From Saxidomus purpurata (taxonomy: Eukaryota > Mollusca > Bivalvia > Venerida > Veneridae): a DNA stretch of 64,000 nt. The DNA is taken from the NCBI GenBank assembly GCA_022818135.1, contig JAFMSR010000009.1, positions 30,530,501 through 30,594,500 on the forward strand, read 5' to 3'. The notes beneath the pieces are model-generated. The model was not told the origin of the DNA, did no database searches, and worked only from the letters and a program-made list of their open reading frames with translations. This document shows positions 48,128 to 59,139 of the stretch, piece after piece (the stretch's first letter is position 1; every line of letters starts with the position of its first letter). Both the position numbers and the translations under genes were made by a program.

Positions 48128-48289
48128 ATGGAAATGAGAAAGCACCATAGACGGGCAAGGCGCAAGTTACCGTTCTTGAAACTGTGTTCGTGCATGAGTT
48201 CTGAGCAAGAAGATTTTCCTGATTCCGCTAAGCCGTACGTTAAATCGGAAGTGACATCGTCCACTTCCTCACCACCTGTGTCATCATCG
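48128..48289 (+). CDS. Candidate alternative first exon with polybasic-CysSerCys N-terminus, phase 0
   Basis: ATG at 48128 opens 54 codons and ends at consensus donor GTAAGT (48290). An in-frame stop at 48077-48079 means that, if coding, it is a first exon. The product starts MEMRKHHRRARRKLPFLKLC and continues SCMSSEQEDFPDSAKPYVKS before a Ser/Thr-rich end. A strongly basic stretch next to a Cys-Ser-Cys pair and hydrophobic FLKL looks like a lipid-anchored membrane-targeting N-terminus. The vertebrate Kalirin Duet isoform starts from an alternative exon that I recall as Cys-rich. Phase 0 at the end matches the exon ending at 29830, so it could lead into the GEF2 half. Composition and codon use are visibly more gene-like than the flanks. 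No direct homology recognised. Confidence 0.5.
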
Positions 48290-48609
48290 GTAAGTTTATA
48301 ATTTATACAACCAACTCTTCGGAGAATCTGTCAGTAGTTAAACTGATTTAGAATTTGTGGGTAGAGAAAATGTAGTTATTATTATCAGATGGTTACCGGA
48401 TCTTTACTTGATTTTTCTGATTTATCCACATGAAAGCAGTGCCAGAGAACTGGAATAACAAGGTGTGCAACTTTATTCTTTTCTAATTTACAGCTCTAAT
48501 ACAATAGACAATCAAGTGCAAATGTTTTGTAGATATAGTTTTTAAAAAAAATATGTAATTCTCAACTGCGAGCTTTTCCTAGTAATCTGCTTTAGCATCC
48601 ATGTACTCT

Positions 48610-48697
48610 TAACAGGAAACCATTAAAACACACCTTACAGACTCCGGATTTCAACAGGAAACCATTCAAACACACCTTCCAGACTCCGGATTTACTA
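48610..48697. repeat. Two tandem copies of a 42-bp unit
   Basis: AACAGGAAACCATTAAAACA...CAGACTCCGGATTTC at 48611 repeats at 48653 with three changes. Minimal (two-copy) minisatellite. Confidence 0.9.
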
Positions 48698-48850
48698 GGA
48701 AATGTCACATAGGGCATGATATACTTGTGTCAGATGTATGCTTAAATGATTACTTACTTCATGTGTAAATATTACATACTTACAAAATTATTCAACAGAT
48801 GTTACATTATACAGCAAGCTCTACTGTAATATATAGTTACACCTCATACT

Positions 48851-48922
48851 TCAGCTGGGATTCGAACCTGGGATCTCTCATACCGGAGGTAAACGCCATA
48901 ACCCCTGAGCTATCAAGGCCCA
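48851..48922 (-). repeat. tRNA-like sequence (tRNA pseudogene or SINE head)
   Basis: On the minus strand the 72-nt segment has an A box (TAGCTCAGGGG, complement of 48902-48912) and a perfect B box (GGTTCGAATCC, complement of 48858-48868), with tRNA-like spacing. The ends (TGGGCCT and CAGCTGA) do not pair as an acceptor stem and there is no clear anticodon arm, so a functional tRNA is unlikely. Pol III promoter activity is possible. Confidence 0.7.
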
Positions 48923-50823
48923 ATTATTATGACTTTTACTATTTTCCAGTGCTTTAAGAAGTTTAGAATTTTAGTATTTTCAGATAACAGTTTATTGTAA
49001 TAATATAAAGATAAATTAAAAACTCTGGAATAAAATTCAGCAGCCAGAAAGCATGATTACATTCTGTTCTGGTGGGAACCACCATGGTGGGAACCAGCAG
49101 GCACTTGAAGTGCTGATTGTGTACCTGATATTGAGGTGTCTGCTTGCGTAATTTACAAGTTCAGGTTTGTTTTAGAAATGTTGATTGTTTTTGCAGTGTG
49201 CAAGATACTGTACTTGTTAATGTTATATGTTGGAACAAGGTTTGCTTTGTAAATTAAAGAAAACAGACGCTGAGTCACTGACTTTGGGAGGGCTTCATCC
49301 AAGTTACTTTATGTACTAACTTATAGCTTAACAAGACTGTTTTTGGCTGGGCCATTGTTGTGTTTTAAGTTTGGATTCATTACATTGGCAAGGGGGTTTG
49401 GGTGTGTGTAGGTGGAGCTTTGGTAAGAATTAAATGGTAGGTTATTGCCCCCTTGGCAAGAAATAATTATGTCTTTTGAAATTTGAAGAGTTTGAAGAAG
49501 GCCATTTGGCACTATATGAATGTATATGAAAATTCATTTAAAGGCTTTAAACAGTGAAAGTGATAACAATAACAAATTTGTTTTTCAGAGTTATTGTGTA
49601 GCCGCTAACAGTAGCTCTGCTATATTACACCTGTTGATATTTCCTTAATTCATGATAGATTTTTACTGAGAATACTTATTATTCAGATTCAGTTAAATCT
49701 AAAGAAAAAGGTCTTTCCAAAAAGGACCCATTCAGGTAGGTGGAGGCAGAGTACCGAAGGACATCTTGGCTGTCAAAGGCAGATCTTTTTAAAAAGAATA
49801 ACAGATAGTGTTTTGTTTTGCCATCACAGATAGGGTTTGGTTTTTGCCATCGTAAATCTATTTTTGTCAGTAATTCTTCAACAATTAGTGTACAATTTGA
49901 CATCCAATTTAGTTTAAAACAGTCTTGATAATTTTGATAAATCTGTGAAATTTACAGTTTAAGATGTTTGCCCCTTGCCAGATATTGGCAGAAAATTCAA
50001 GATAAGTTTTTTGCACAGGTATCGCCTTTGATTAAAGTTTATCAGATCATCTGATATAACCATTAGAGCTAATATTTACAGTTTCTGTTCAAAGAAGCTC
50101 TGTAAATCTGCTCGGAATGACAGTGGCCTTGGTCCTATATTTTGCTGGAAATTTAATACAGTATATTCATATGACCTACTTACCGATGGAGCACCATGTT
50201 GTTTTATGGGGTATGCCGGCCTAGATAAGTGGTACTCAGCAGACATAACCTGCAAGTTAAAACAGGCTTTCATGAGAGACCCTGGGGGCATGTGATAGGA
50301 ACTGAATGCTTAATTTATTATATTTCACACCAGATTTTGACAGGAGAAACAGGTACAAGGGTTCGACCTTCAGGTAATAGATTGATAACGAACACTGATA
50401 AAGATTTATAGCCTAGAGAGTATCTGAAAGACTGGTGTGTTGCAGGCATTTTAAATGATGCATGCAGATATATAGGAGTCAGCTGATAAGAAGACTGTGC
50501 TAAGCTTTTAAATTAAAAAAATGTGGATATGATTACCAGTGTTCTATTTTTTATCGTTTGGTACAGAGAGTACTGTTTAAGAATTATTCCATCCAAGATT
50601 ATGAATCAGTGTAACCATAGAAGAAACTACTTCGCGTCAAACTTTATACATAATCATTTAGTTCCTCTAGTTGCATAACTCTCCTGTGGCTTCATTTCAA
50701 ATTTTATTTTGGGTGATACAATATATTTAACACGCTATACAAATTTACATGGGTCTGCTAATAATTTTGAATTTGATATGTTTACAACACACACACAGTT
50801 CATGTGTATACAAATTTCTACAG
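48923..50823. other. Intron sequence, no gene seen
   Basis: Short direct repeat GGTGGGAACCA at 49072 and 49087. Small frames on both strands (49321-50411) lack features. Confidence 0.45.
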
Positions 50824-50890
50824 AATATAATCAATTTAAATTTAAAATATAATCAATTTAAATTTAACATATAATCAATTTAAATTTAAT
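50824..50890. repeat. Three copies of ATATAATCAATTTAAATTTAA
   Basis: 21-23 bp direct repeats, each containing the palindrome AATTTAAATT. About 50 bp downstream, CCGCG-AAGTTA-CGCGG (near 50936) is a short GC-rich hairpin. Confidence 0.85.
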
Positions 50891-51654
50891 GTTTTGTAAA
50901 CCTGTAAAACCACTTGAAGTGCTGCAATTTTACTCCCGCGAAGTTACGCGGTATTTCTCTGTTCTCGAGTCACAGTCACATGAAGTTTGGACAGAAAACA
51001 TCGAAACACCCCGGATCCACTATCAAGCATATACAAACTCTCAGTTGAGAACATAGGTTTTGGGAATAATTGTGCAAATCACATGACATTGGGGCTCACA
51101 TCAAAGCTGTCAAAGTTTCAGATGACATGAAATTTAGTTGTTTGCTTATTTGGGTGATGGAAAAAGGTTTTGTACAGATATATCAGATCTTGTTTTCTTT
51201 TTCTTTTTTCCACTGGCCAATGGACACTTTTCCAAAAATAAAAAAGTAGTGGCCTAAAACATAAAAATGACGGTTCATGTTTTCATTGGCAATACTTAAA
51301 CAAATACAATTGAAGAAAGCTGATTTTCACTTGCCATAACTTGAAATATTTAACAAGGTATTTTTTCCCAAAATTGGATTTCATCTGGTATCATTATGTA
51401 TGCTTTTAAAGAAACGCTCACAATTATTTACGTAAAATATCTTCATTTGAATAAAGTACTTAGCAATTATGTTTGTATTCTCATTTAACTAGTTTACCAA
51501 AAGGTTACGCATGTGTAATTATGAATAATAGGTATAAGTGCGCTATGAAAAATACAATGCAGATGGCAAAAGAAAAATGCATAATCAACAGATTTTTTTA
51601 CTCTTTGGAACATATTTGCAGTTGGATATATACGATTACTTTACTGTACATTTT

Positions 51655-51800
51655 TCATTGTTGGGCCCAAAAATATTTTTCCTTATATCTGAAGTTTCCA
51701 TATAACCGGAGTACGATATAACCGTAGATTTTTACATTAAACAAATAATAGGGCCCAAAAAAACTGTTCTTTATATCCGAAGTTATGTTATATCCAGAGT
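51655..51800. repeat. Two copies of a GGGCCCAAAAA...TATATCCGAAGTT repeat
   Basis: TTGGGCCCAAAAATATTTTT with CTTATATCTGAAGTTTCC is followed about 100 bp later by GGGCCCAAAAAAACTG with TTTATATCCGAAGTTATG and TATATCCAGAGT. This is a dispersed TATATCCGAAGTT-type repeat; no coding content. Confidence 0.7.
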
Positions 51801-52335
51801 CTATAGACAGTATAATATATATATGTGGATAATCTAGAAATTCTGACTGCAAAACTTTCTTGAAATGTTGCCTCCTACAGGCTGTGTTCATAATTATTTG
51901 GTACATCAAGATGAGCAAAAATAGCAGGCCTATTAAAATTTCATCTTTTTTTATATCGTTTGAACAGTTAAAGCCCTTGAATCTCTTTCATTTAATGTAC
52001 AAAACATTGGCTTACAACATATTCTATTAGTTTGCAGTTAAACTGTTGGGTTATAATTATCCAATTAAATACCTGGCTATAAGTGAAGTTTTGCAAATTA
52101 TTTCAAAATTCCTGTGAAACCCTGGCCAGGCATAATTTAAAAAACAATTCATAAACATTGTGATTACATAGCTTGTTTGAGATTGTGTTTTGTCATTCTT
52201 GGTACATTACCTTTGCTGATTTAGAGTAGCCCAAATGATGCTAATTGTTGCCCTAAATCCTCTGAATTTGTAATCTATATTGATGTTTTGATTGTTGTAG
52301 GTGATAATGAGTGATTTTACAACTGAGAACAAAAT

Positions 52336-52486
52336 GTACAAAACTTGTTCTGCAACACTGCAAAGGGTCAAGCCCTTGTTCTGCAACACCTCCCAAAAGG
52401 TCAAGCCTGTTCTGCAACACCTCAAAGAGTCAAGCCCTTGTTCTGCAACACCTCAACTTAGGGTCAAACCTTATTTGTTTTGCAAT
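52336..52486. repeat. 31-bp minisatellite, left part (split by a LINE)
   Basis: Units CTTGTTCTGCAACACCTCAA plus AGGGTCAAGCC, about five copies. The same array resumes at 53125 beyond a LINE fragment. Confidence 0.9.
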
Positions 52487-53110
52487 AATAATAATAACGA
52501 CTTTATTTATAGAGGCAACACAGTTGGGCGAGCCCAGTCTTCTCTGGGAGCCTCTTGAAATATGTACATGGTTATTTACAATATGAAAATGATAGCATAC
52601 ACTATTTAACATTTATAAAACAAAGCTAAATATGAAATATATTATAGTAGCATCCCGACCACAGACTGGACACAACATATCATCTTGTCTGTGGTCAGGA
52701 GCCACAAGCAATACAATGAAATTATAAGCTGACAAATTATCTGTGTTCACCAGAGAACCTCCATTGTAAGTACGAATGTTTAAATGCCTCTATGGAAGAG
52801 GACTTTCATATTTGTAGTGGAATGGAGTTCCATATATGCGACCCTGACTGAGAGTGATTTTCTGAAAAATTCCAAATTTGGCTTCTGAGTGTGATCCGAG
52901 TGTGAATGTGTGAGAGCTTTTGGATGTTGTGAAAAGATCTTGGATGTAACTTGGTGACTGTTCATTTTGAGATTTATAGACAATAATTGCTTTTTTGAAT
53001 GCAAGTCTCATTGGGAATGTCATCCACTTGAGTTCTTTGATCTACATCTTGGATGGAGTTTCAAAATCTTTGTCCAGAATTAGTCTGGCTGCTCACTTTT
53101 GAAACTTAAT
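52487..53110 (-). mobile_element. LINE 3' end (5'-truncated, decayed)
   Basis: On the minus strand 53100-52780 encodes the C-terminus of a non-LTR retrotransposon reverse-transcriptase polyprotein: AARLILDKDFETPSKM, then IKELKWMTFPMRLAFKKAII and PSYIQDLF. Two in-frame stops occur and a frameshift follows, after which HTQKPNLEFFRKSLS continues in the next register. The 3' UTR includes an 8-bp-stem hairpin (CCACAGAC...GTCTGTGG, about 52658-52695), a CTCCCAGAGAAGACTGGGCT-type segment, and a TTATTATTATTATT tail at 52487. It is inactive and inserted inside a minisatellite; no clear target-site duplication seen. Confidence 0.85.
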
Positions 53111-53124
53111 GAAAAGATTTTACC

Positions 53125-53870
53125 TCAAAGGGTCAAGACACCTGCTAAAAGGTCCAGCCTGTTCTGCAACACCTCATCAAGCCCTTGTTCTGGGTTAAAT
53201 GTTTGTTCAGCAACACCTCCCAACAGGTTAAGTCTGTTCTGCAACTTCTCAAAGTATCAAGCTCTTGTCCTGCAACACTTCGAAAGCTAAAACCCTAAGT
53301 GTTTTGCAACATGTCAAATGGTCAAGCCCTTGTTCTGGGTTAAACGTTTGTTCAGCAACACCTTCCAACTAAGTCTGTTCTGCAACTTCTCAAAGGGTCA
53401 AATTCTTGTCCTGCAACACCTTGAAAGCTAAAACTCTTGTTTTGCAACATGTCAAATGGTCACACCCTTGTTGTGCAACACCTAAAAAAAGGTCAAACCT
53501 ATTCTGCAACACCTCAAATGGTCAAACCTTTGTTTTGCAACACCTAAAAGGGACGAAGCCTTTAGAGTTCTGCAGCATCTCAAAGGCTCAAGTCAAGTTC
53601 TGCAACATCTCAAACGGTCAAGCCCTTGTTCTGCAACACCTCAAAGGATCAAGCCCTTGCTCAAGCCATTATTCTGCAACATCTCAAATGGTCATGCCCT
53701 TGTTCTGCAAGCACTCAAGGGCCAAGTCCTTGTTCAGCAACACCTCAGAAGTCAAGCCCTTGCACTGCAACACCCCTGTCGGTCAAACCCTTGTTCCTTT
53801 ACACCACAAAGGCTCAAGCACTTACCCATGCCTCAAAGTATCAAAGGGCTGGTTATTCAACACCTTAGAT
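53125..53870. repeat. 31-bp minisatellite, right part
   Basis: About 23 diverged units of the CTTGTTCTGCAACACCTCAA type, continuing 52336-52486. A larger duplication is visible: GTTAAATGTTTGTTCAGCAA (near 53192) and GTTAAACGTTTGTTCAGCAA (near 53338), each followed by CACCT-CCAAC and CTGTTCTGCAACTTCTCAAA. Frames up to 165 codons are shadows. Confidence 0.9.
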
Positions 53871-54714
53871 AATTGTATTTATCTTGACATTCAACAACAC
53901 TGAGTCACCGTTATTCCTGTGTTCTTGGGCAAGAAAAGCTGTTAATGAAAACATTTTAAAAAAATTGAGCAGAAAAAGCCGTAATTGTAATATATATTTG
54001 GCATGAAGGAAAGTGTGTAAATGTTAGATATGTAGCCAGTTTTGTTGCTGCCAATGCAATCTGAATTACTGTGTATTTCCCTGTAAGCCAGTGGGACACT
54101 GATTGTAAAATGCTACTGTTTCTAAGAAATGAAGTGTTTATAACACTTTTTATTGTTATCTAGGAAAATTCTAAATTCATATTATATACAGCTGTAAACT
54201 TCTTATCAAAGCGTCAGACAACTGTAAAGTACAATGAAATCCATTTTAAAAGAAGTAAAACTTTCAGAATTTACACTACATTAAAATTTAGTGTACCATA
54301 TCCTACAGAATAGTAATGAGAGCTTTAATTTTAGTGGTCTGTATCCTGTAGTATGGTTGTTGAGCGGTCATATTTATTATTTTATCATTTATTATACGGT
54401 AGTAATATGTCTTGCATATAAGGGTTTGGAACATTTACATTGGAACAGAACAGAACAGAAAAGCCAATTTGTTTCTCTATTTTTGTTTAAATTGGAAGAA
54501 ATGCTTTGATAAGTAAATATAAGTAAATGTGAGACTGTGACATCACAGATGTGATTGTACACTAAAGTTATAAAAATATTACATAAAAAGGTAGAGCATG
54601 GGTACAAGAAAAAGGTTAACAAGAAAAAGGTTAACAATATGCAGTGTTTTAAAACAATAAAAATGACATTCACACAATGAAATGGACCATTCCGTTGATA
54701 GAATTCACTGTATT
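53871..54714. other. Intron sequence, no gene seen
   Basis: Contains a 15-bp doublet (AAGAAAAAGGTTAAC, 54608). The 109-codon minus-strand frame 54392-54721 is Phe/Leu-rich and featureless. Confidence 0.45.
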
Positions 54715-55795
54715 TTAACAAAATAGTGGACTTTCCCTCTCACAATAATCAGTGGACTTTTCCACTTACAATATTAAGTATATTTAAGCAATAAAGTAGA
54801 CTTACCTGCTAACAATATTCAGTGCATTAAGCAATAAAGTGGACTCTTCCGCTAACAGTATTCAGTGTTTTAAGGAATGACGTGCACAATATTCAGTGCA
54901 TTTAAGCAATGAAGGGGACTTTCCCGCTGATAATATTCTCTGTATTTAAGCAATTAAGTAGACATTTCAATCAACAATATTCAGTGTACTTAAGCGATAA
55001 AGTGGACTTTTCACCTGACAATATTCCCTGTATTTAAGCGATTAAAGTGGACTTTTCCACTGACAATATTAAGTGTATATAAGCAATGGAGTGGATTTTC
55101 CACCGACAATATTCAGTGTATTTAAGCAATAAAGTGGACTTTCCCACTGATAATATTCCCTGTATTTAAGGGATTAAAGTGGACTTTTCTACTGACAATA
55201 TTGTGTATATAAAGAATAAAGAGGACTTTTCCGCTGACAGTATTCAGTGTTTTTAAGCAATAAAGTGGACTATTCCGCTGACAATATTCAGTGTACTTAA
55301 GCAATAAAGTGGAATTTTCTGCTGACAAAATTCAGTGTACTTTTAAGCCATAATGTGGACTTTTCTATTGACAATATTCAGTGTATTTAAGCCATACGTG
55401 GACTTTTCTGCTCACAATATTCAGTGTATTTAAGCCATACGTGGACTTTTCTGCTCACAATATTCAGTGTACTTAAGCAATAAAGTGGACTTTTCTGCTC
55501 ACAATATTCAGTGTATTTAAGCCATACTTGGACTTTTCTGCTCACAATATTCAGTGTATTTAAGCAATAAATTGGACTTTTCTGCTCACAATATTCAGTG
55601 TATTTAAGCCATACGTGGACTTTTCTGCTCACAATATTCAGTGTATTTAAGCCATACGTGGACTTTTCTGCTCACAATATTCAGTGTACTTAAGCAATAC
55701 GTGGACTTTTCTACTCACAATATTCAGTGTACTTAAGCAATAATGTGGACTTTTCCATTGACAATATTCACTGTATTTAAACAATAAAGTGGATG
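54715..55795. repeat. 43-44 bp minisatellite, about 24 copies
   Basis: Unit GTGGACTTTTCTGCTCACAA plus TATTCAGTGTATTTAAGCAATAAA; anchors at 55381, 55424, 55467 and 55511 give 43-44 bp. Left units carry CCGCTGACAATATTCAG (CTGA...TCAG dyad), right units CTGCTCACAATATTCAG, so the array divides into two subfamilies with the switch near 55390. Non-coding. Confidence 0.95.
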
Positions 55796-56394
55796 CATTA
55801 CTGTCAAATTATCTTAAATTGTATTGAGATGTTTTTCATGCTGTGCTAATGGTAGGATGATAAAATACTAGGAGAGTTACCACTTGTTTTTTTTTGGAAA
55901 ACTATTTACCTGATGTGCAGATGACATAACAAAAGAGATACTCCAACTATATCTGTGTCTTGATTCTAAGATATATGTAATCTGCCAAAGGCTACAAAAA
56001 AATCTGATAAATATAACTTAGTACTTTGCAGCCTTTGCTTAATAATGTTACTGTCACTATACACTCTCTGAAATGTGGCAAATATACACTCATTTTTTTT
56101 ATTGTTTGTGAGCATTGATATTTTTTTAGAGATAACATCTTGGTTTAACATTTTTGCATCTTACAATTGAAGCAACATCCTTTGTAAAGCATCAGTATCA
56201 AAACTTGCAGCCATTAGTAAGATCATTTATACCAGATTTGCCATTTCAGTTGAAACAAAAATAAGGGTAATTGAATTCCTTTCTTAAATTTGTGACATTA
56301 AATGTATCAAAATGTTCCAACAAGAGGCTACTATGGTTTAACTAAAGTATCTCTGTGAAACTTATTATGTGTCTTGATTTTGTCCTTATGACAT
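55796..56394. other. Intron sequence, no gene seen
   Basis: AT-rich with T runs; no supported element. Confidence 0.45.
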
Positions 56395-57130
56395 CTGGAT
56401 GGTCTCCAAATCAGCATGTCAGCAGTTGAAGGGATTTCATTGAAACTTTGCAGAAGTGATCAGTAACAAGCGTAGTTGTGCACTTTGTCAGGAATCTTTA
56501 ATTAGGTCAAGGTAAAGGTCTCTTATAACAAAAAAAACGTTTCTTTTTCTTGTCAGCTCTTCTTCACAGTAACAGGCTGAAGGGATTTCAGTGAAACTTT
56601 CAACAAAAGTATACTGGTTTACAGTACATTGAAAACCCACTTTATTGTTATACAATGCAAAAATAAAGGGTGATAATAGACAAATTGTTTACAAATTATT
56701 TTTGTATACATAGTTATTTACTGCTCCTGAAGAAGACGTACAATAAAGTCGAAACATGTTGTGCAAAACATTGTTGTGTTTAATTCTATTTCTTAGGAAT
56801 GAAACTTTCAGGCTGTGATCAGTACCAAGCCTATACATATTGCATAAATTATATTGTCAGGAAATTTAAATAGGGTCAAGGTTAAAGTCACATGTTGGTT
56901 TTTCTGGTCAACTCACCTCATAAACAGCTGGAGGGATTTCAATGAAATTTGGCAAAAAATCAGTACCATGCATATTCTAAGGAAAATTGAAATAGTTCAA
57001 GGTCACAATAAATAAAAATAGGTTTTTCACTTCTTCTAATGATAAATGAGGGTTTTCACTGAAACTTAGCAGAAGTGTTCAGTTTTCAAGCTTATTTGCT
57101 TGGTCAAGGTCAAGGTCATGTTAGTAAATT
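56395..57130. mobile_element. Dispersed element with GAAGGGATTTCAGTGAAACTTT repeats
   Basis: The phrase GGGATTTCATTGAAACTTTG with CAGTAACAAGC recurs at about 56430, 56582, 56810 (partial), 56935 and 57050, with GGTCAAGGTAAAGGTC between. It is an internally repetitive non-autonomous family, interrupted by the Penelope-like fragment at 56620-56795. Confidence 0.55.
56700..56785 (+). ncRNA. Hammerhead-ribozyme-like core in a Penelope-like fragment
   Basis: CTGAAGA (56727-56733) matches the CUGANGA core; GAC (56735-56737) and GTC (56748-56750) form a short stem II with one unpaired A; GAAA (56751-56754) is the second core strand. Stem III would be ACATGTT against AACATTGT with one bulged T, followed by U-U at the cleavage position. 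Stem I does not pair convincingly. Hammerhead motifs are established in Penelope-like retroelements. This copy is probably a worn relic. Confidence 0.4.
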
Positions 57131-57975
57131 TAAATGCCCTTTTAAATTTTGCAATTTGAAGAAAATTGATAGAAATTCCACAGCTTTTGTTTTCACTTAT
57201 CAAATAATTAAGATTTTGAAAAGAAACAAATTCTCGTAACTTCAGGTATTAAATATATTTGTTTAAAAAACCTATTAAGGTATATATTTGTATATTTTTT
57301 ATTAGCCAACAATTAAGTTATTAAGTTACATTTTCTTACAAATGTGTAATTGCACTGACCATCTCAACAACTGGCAACAAGGCAAGACAGGGGTGGGTGG
57401 AGGGAAACATGATGTTTTTCCCTTGAAAAAAGAGCTTCGATTAGGTAGTTATAGAATTTATATTATACAGTTTATAGTCAGGGATCGTGATATTTCAAGT
57501 GAGTTGTGAAGCCATTGCTTTAAGTTTCCTGGTTTGAGACATTTCACAGGGACTTACCTTATAAAGTTTATTCCCTGCAGAAAGCCTATTCTTAGAACTA
57601 TTCGTTAAACCTTTAATCTTTAGTAATGTAACGGTATTTGTTGTTGTTGTTGTTTGTTTATGTTCAAAGGAGAGAAACTCGGCTTGACATTGCATAGAAA
57701 ATAGACTATATAGTTGTATTGACTTTTCCAGCAGCGTTCTTTCTCGGAACCTGCTATTGAACGTCTAACCAATTTATTACACTGTATACCTTGCCTGGTA
57801 GCATCCATACTGTACTCTGGGGAGAAAAACAACGTGAAGCATCAGGCATTAACTTGGATCAAGTACTTTTAATATTCATTTAGTGGAAACATTATGAATG
57901 GATTATTTTGGTTTTTGAAATTGTTATTCTGAATGAAAATTTGAATGTGAAATCGGTTTTATATATGAAGGAATT
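57131..57975. other. Non-coding sequence before the candidate exon at 57976
   Basis: Includes a TTGTTGTTGTTGTTG microsatellite near 57639. If 57976-58056 is a first exon, its 5' UTR lies at the right end. No motif is compelling. Confidence 0.4.
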
Positions 57976-58056
57976 ATGGGAGACATTCAGTCTAACACAG
58001 GATCAAAGGCTTCAACGCCCACTGAGGAAGCTGGACCACTCATGTTCCAGAGGAAG
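57976..58056 (+). CDS. Candidate alternative first exon, phase 0
   Basis: ATG at 57976 opens 27 codons (MGDIQSNTGSKASTPTEEAG, then PLMFQRK) ending at donor GTTTGT (58057). An in-frame TGA lies about 13 codons upstream. Codon use is gene-like (ACAGGATCAAAG GCTTCAACG) against an AT-rich background. It ends in phase 0 like 29830, 33553 and 48289, so it could feed the same downstream exon. MG at the N-terminus suggests myristoylation, but Asp at position 3 is unfavourable. No homology recognised. Confidence 0.4.
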
Positions 58057-58117
58057 GTTTGTATATTAAAACAAAAAAGTTTATTTTTAATTTGAACTTT
58101 TTCTTTGCTTAATTTCT

Positions 58118-58285
58118 ACTTGTCCATCTTTCAACATGGACAGAAACATTGATTGTTCTCACAGATTCTGAATGGAAGTTCACTGACCGAGGACTGGCTG
58201 TTGCAGATCATGATCAGACATCATGGATACCCCAGGCTGATCTTCAGCTCCATTGGTCACAAAAGGCAGAATCACTTGTATCGTT
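58118..58285 (+). mobile_element. Clam MITE copy
   Basis: CTTGTCCATCTTTCAACATG, AAGTTCACTGACCGAGGACT, GCAGATCATGATCAGACATC and GCTGATCTTCAGCTCCATTG, then GGCAGAATCACTTG; the right terminus is lost. Starts 60 bp after the candidate exon donor. Confidence 0.75.
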
Positions 58286-58639
58286 GAGAAAAAGGGAGTT
58301 TAAAAGAACTTTATTTATTGGTTATTTACAAACATTCATTAATCGATAACACATCTTTTGATATCGTTCCGAACATAAATAATCATTTATTTTGAGTCTT
58401 TCATTTCATGGAATAATATTTAAAGAAGTATTTATAAAGAAATGTGCATCATTTTCTGTATGCTTTTCGTCCGATCCCGAAGTAGTGCGTTTTTTTCAGA
58501 GGTTCCACTGTAGTTGTTCTTAAAATACGCAAGTAAAGACGGCAGTAAAAATTGAGCCAGTGATTTGTGACTCAGAGGTAAAGAAAACTGCTTAATTTGT
58601 GCATTTAGGCTACTTGGACTGGAAACTTGTGCCTTAAAC
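58286..58639. other. Intron sequence, no gene seen
   Basis: AT-rich with a few CpGs (CGTCCGATCCCGAAG near 58468). No element. Confidence 0.4.
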
Positions 58640-58830
58640 TCCTACCCTGCAGGTGGCAAATGATTCTGACTTGCTAACAAACTAGTGCATTTTATGATCA
58701 CAGCTAGTGCACATTTGGGCAGACTGGTCATGAGCTACACTGTTTTGTTCAGTCAATAAATATTCAGTTAGCCCCTCTTTGAACAGTTTAAAAATACTAG
58801 TTGTTCTACAGTTGGGCACTTTCATTTATT
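58640..58830 (-). mobile_element. Antisense clam MITE, worn
   Basis: CTACCCTGCAGGTGGCAAAT, GATTCTGACTTGCTAAC, GGTCATGAGCTACACTG and TCAGTCAATAAATATTCAG follow the family order in reverse. Confidence 0.7.
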
Positions 58831-59139
58831 AATACAAAAGATTTGATACTAAAGTTTACAGACATAAAGACCTGCAGCACTGTTCAATTTATAACTAGAA
58901 AACTAAAACTGCAAGTCGTGCAGTCGAGGAAAAGCACAAATATGTAGGACAGGTTTAATGCCTCGGAACACCCAAGTTATTGAAGTTCCGCTAATAGCAA
59001 TGCTCTCCAGCTAATTGCATAAAAAATAAATTAACTTCTTGAAGAACTAACATCGAGTTTGAAGAATCTATGGCATTGCTTTTCTGGAATCTTTAATTTG
59101 ATTATACCTTGCTTTGAAATTAGGCACACTGCTTTTGCT

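Noticed and set aside
57976..57993. N-myristoylation signal at MGDIQS
   Set aside because: Gly2 and Ser6 fit, but Asp at position 3 is normally excluded, so I do not claim it.
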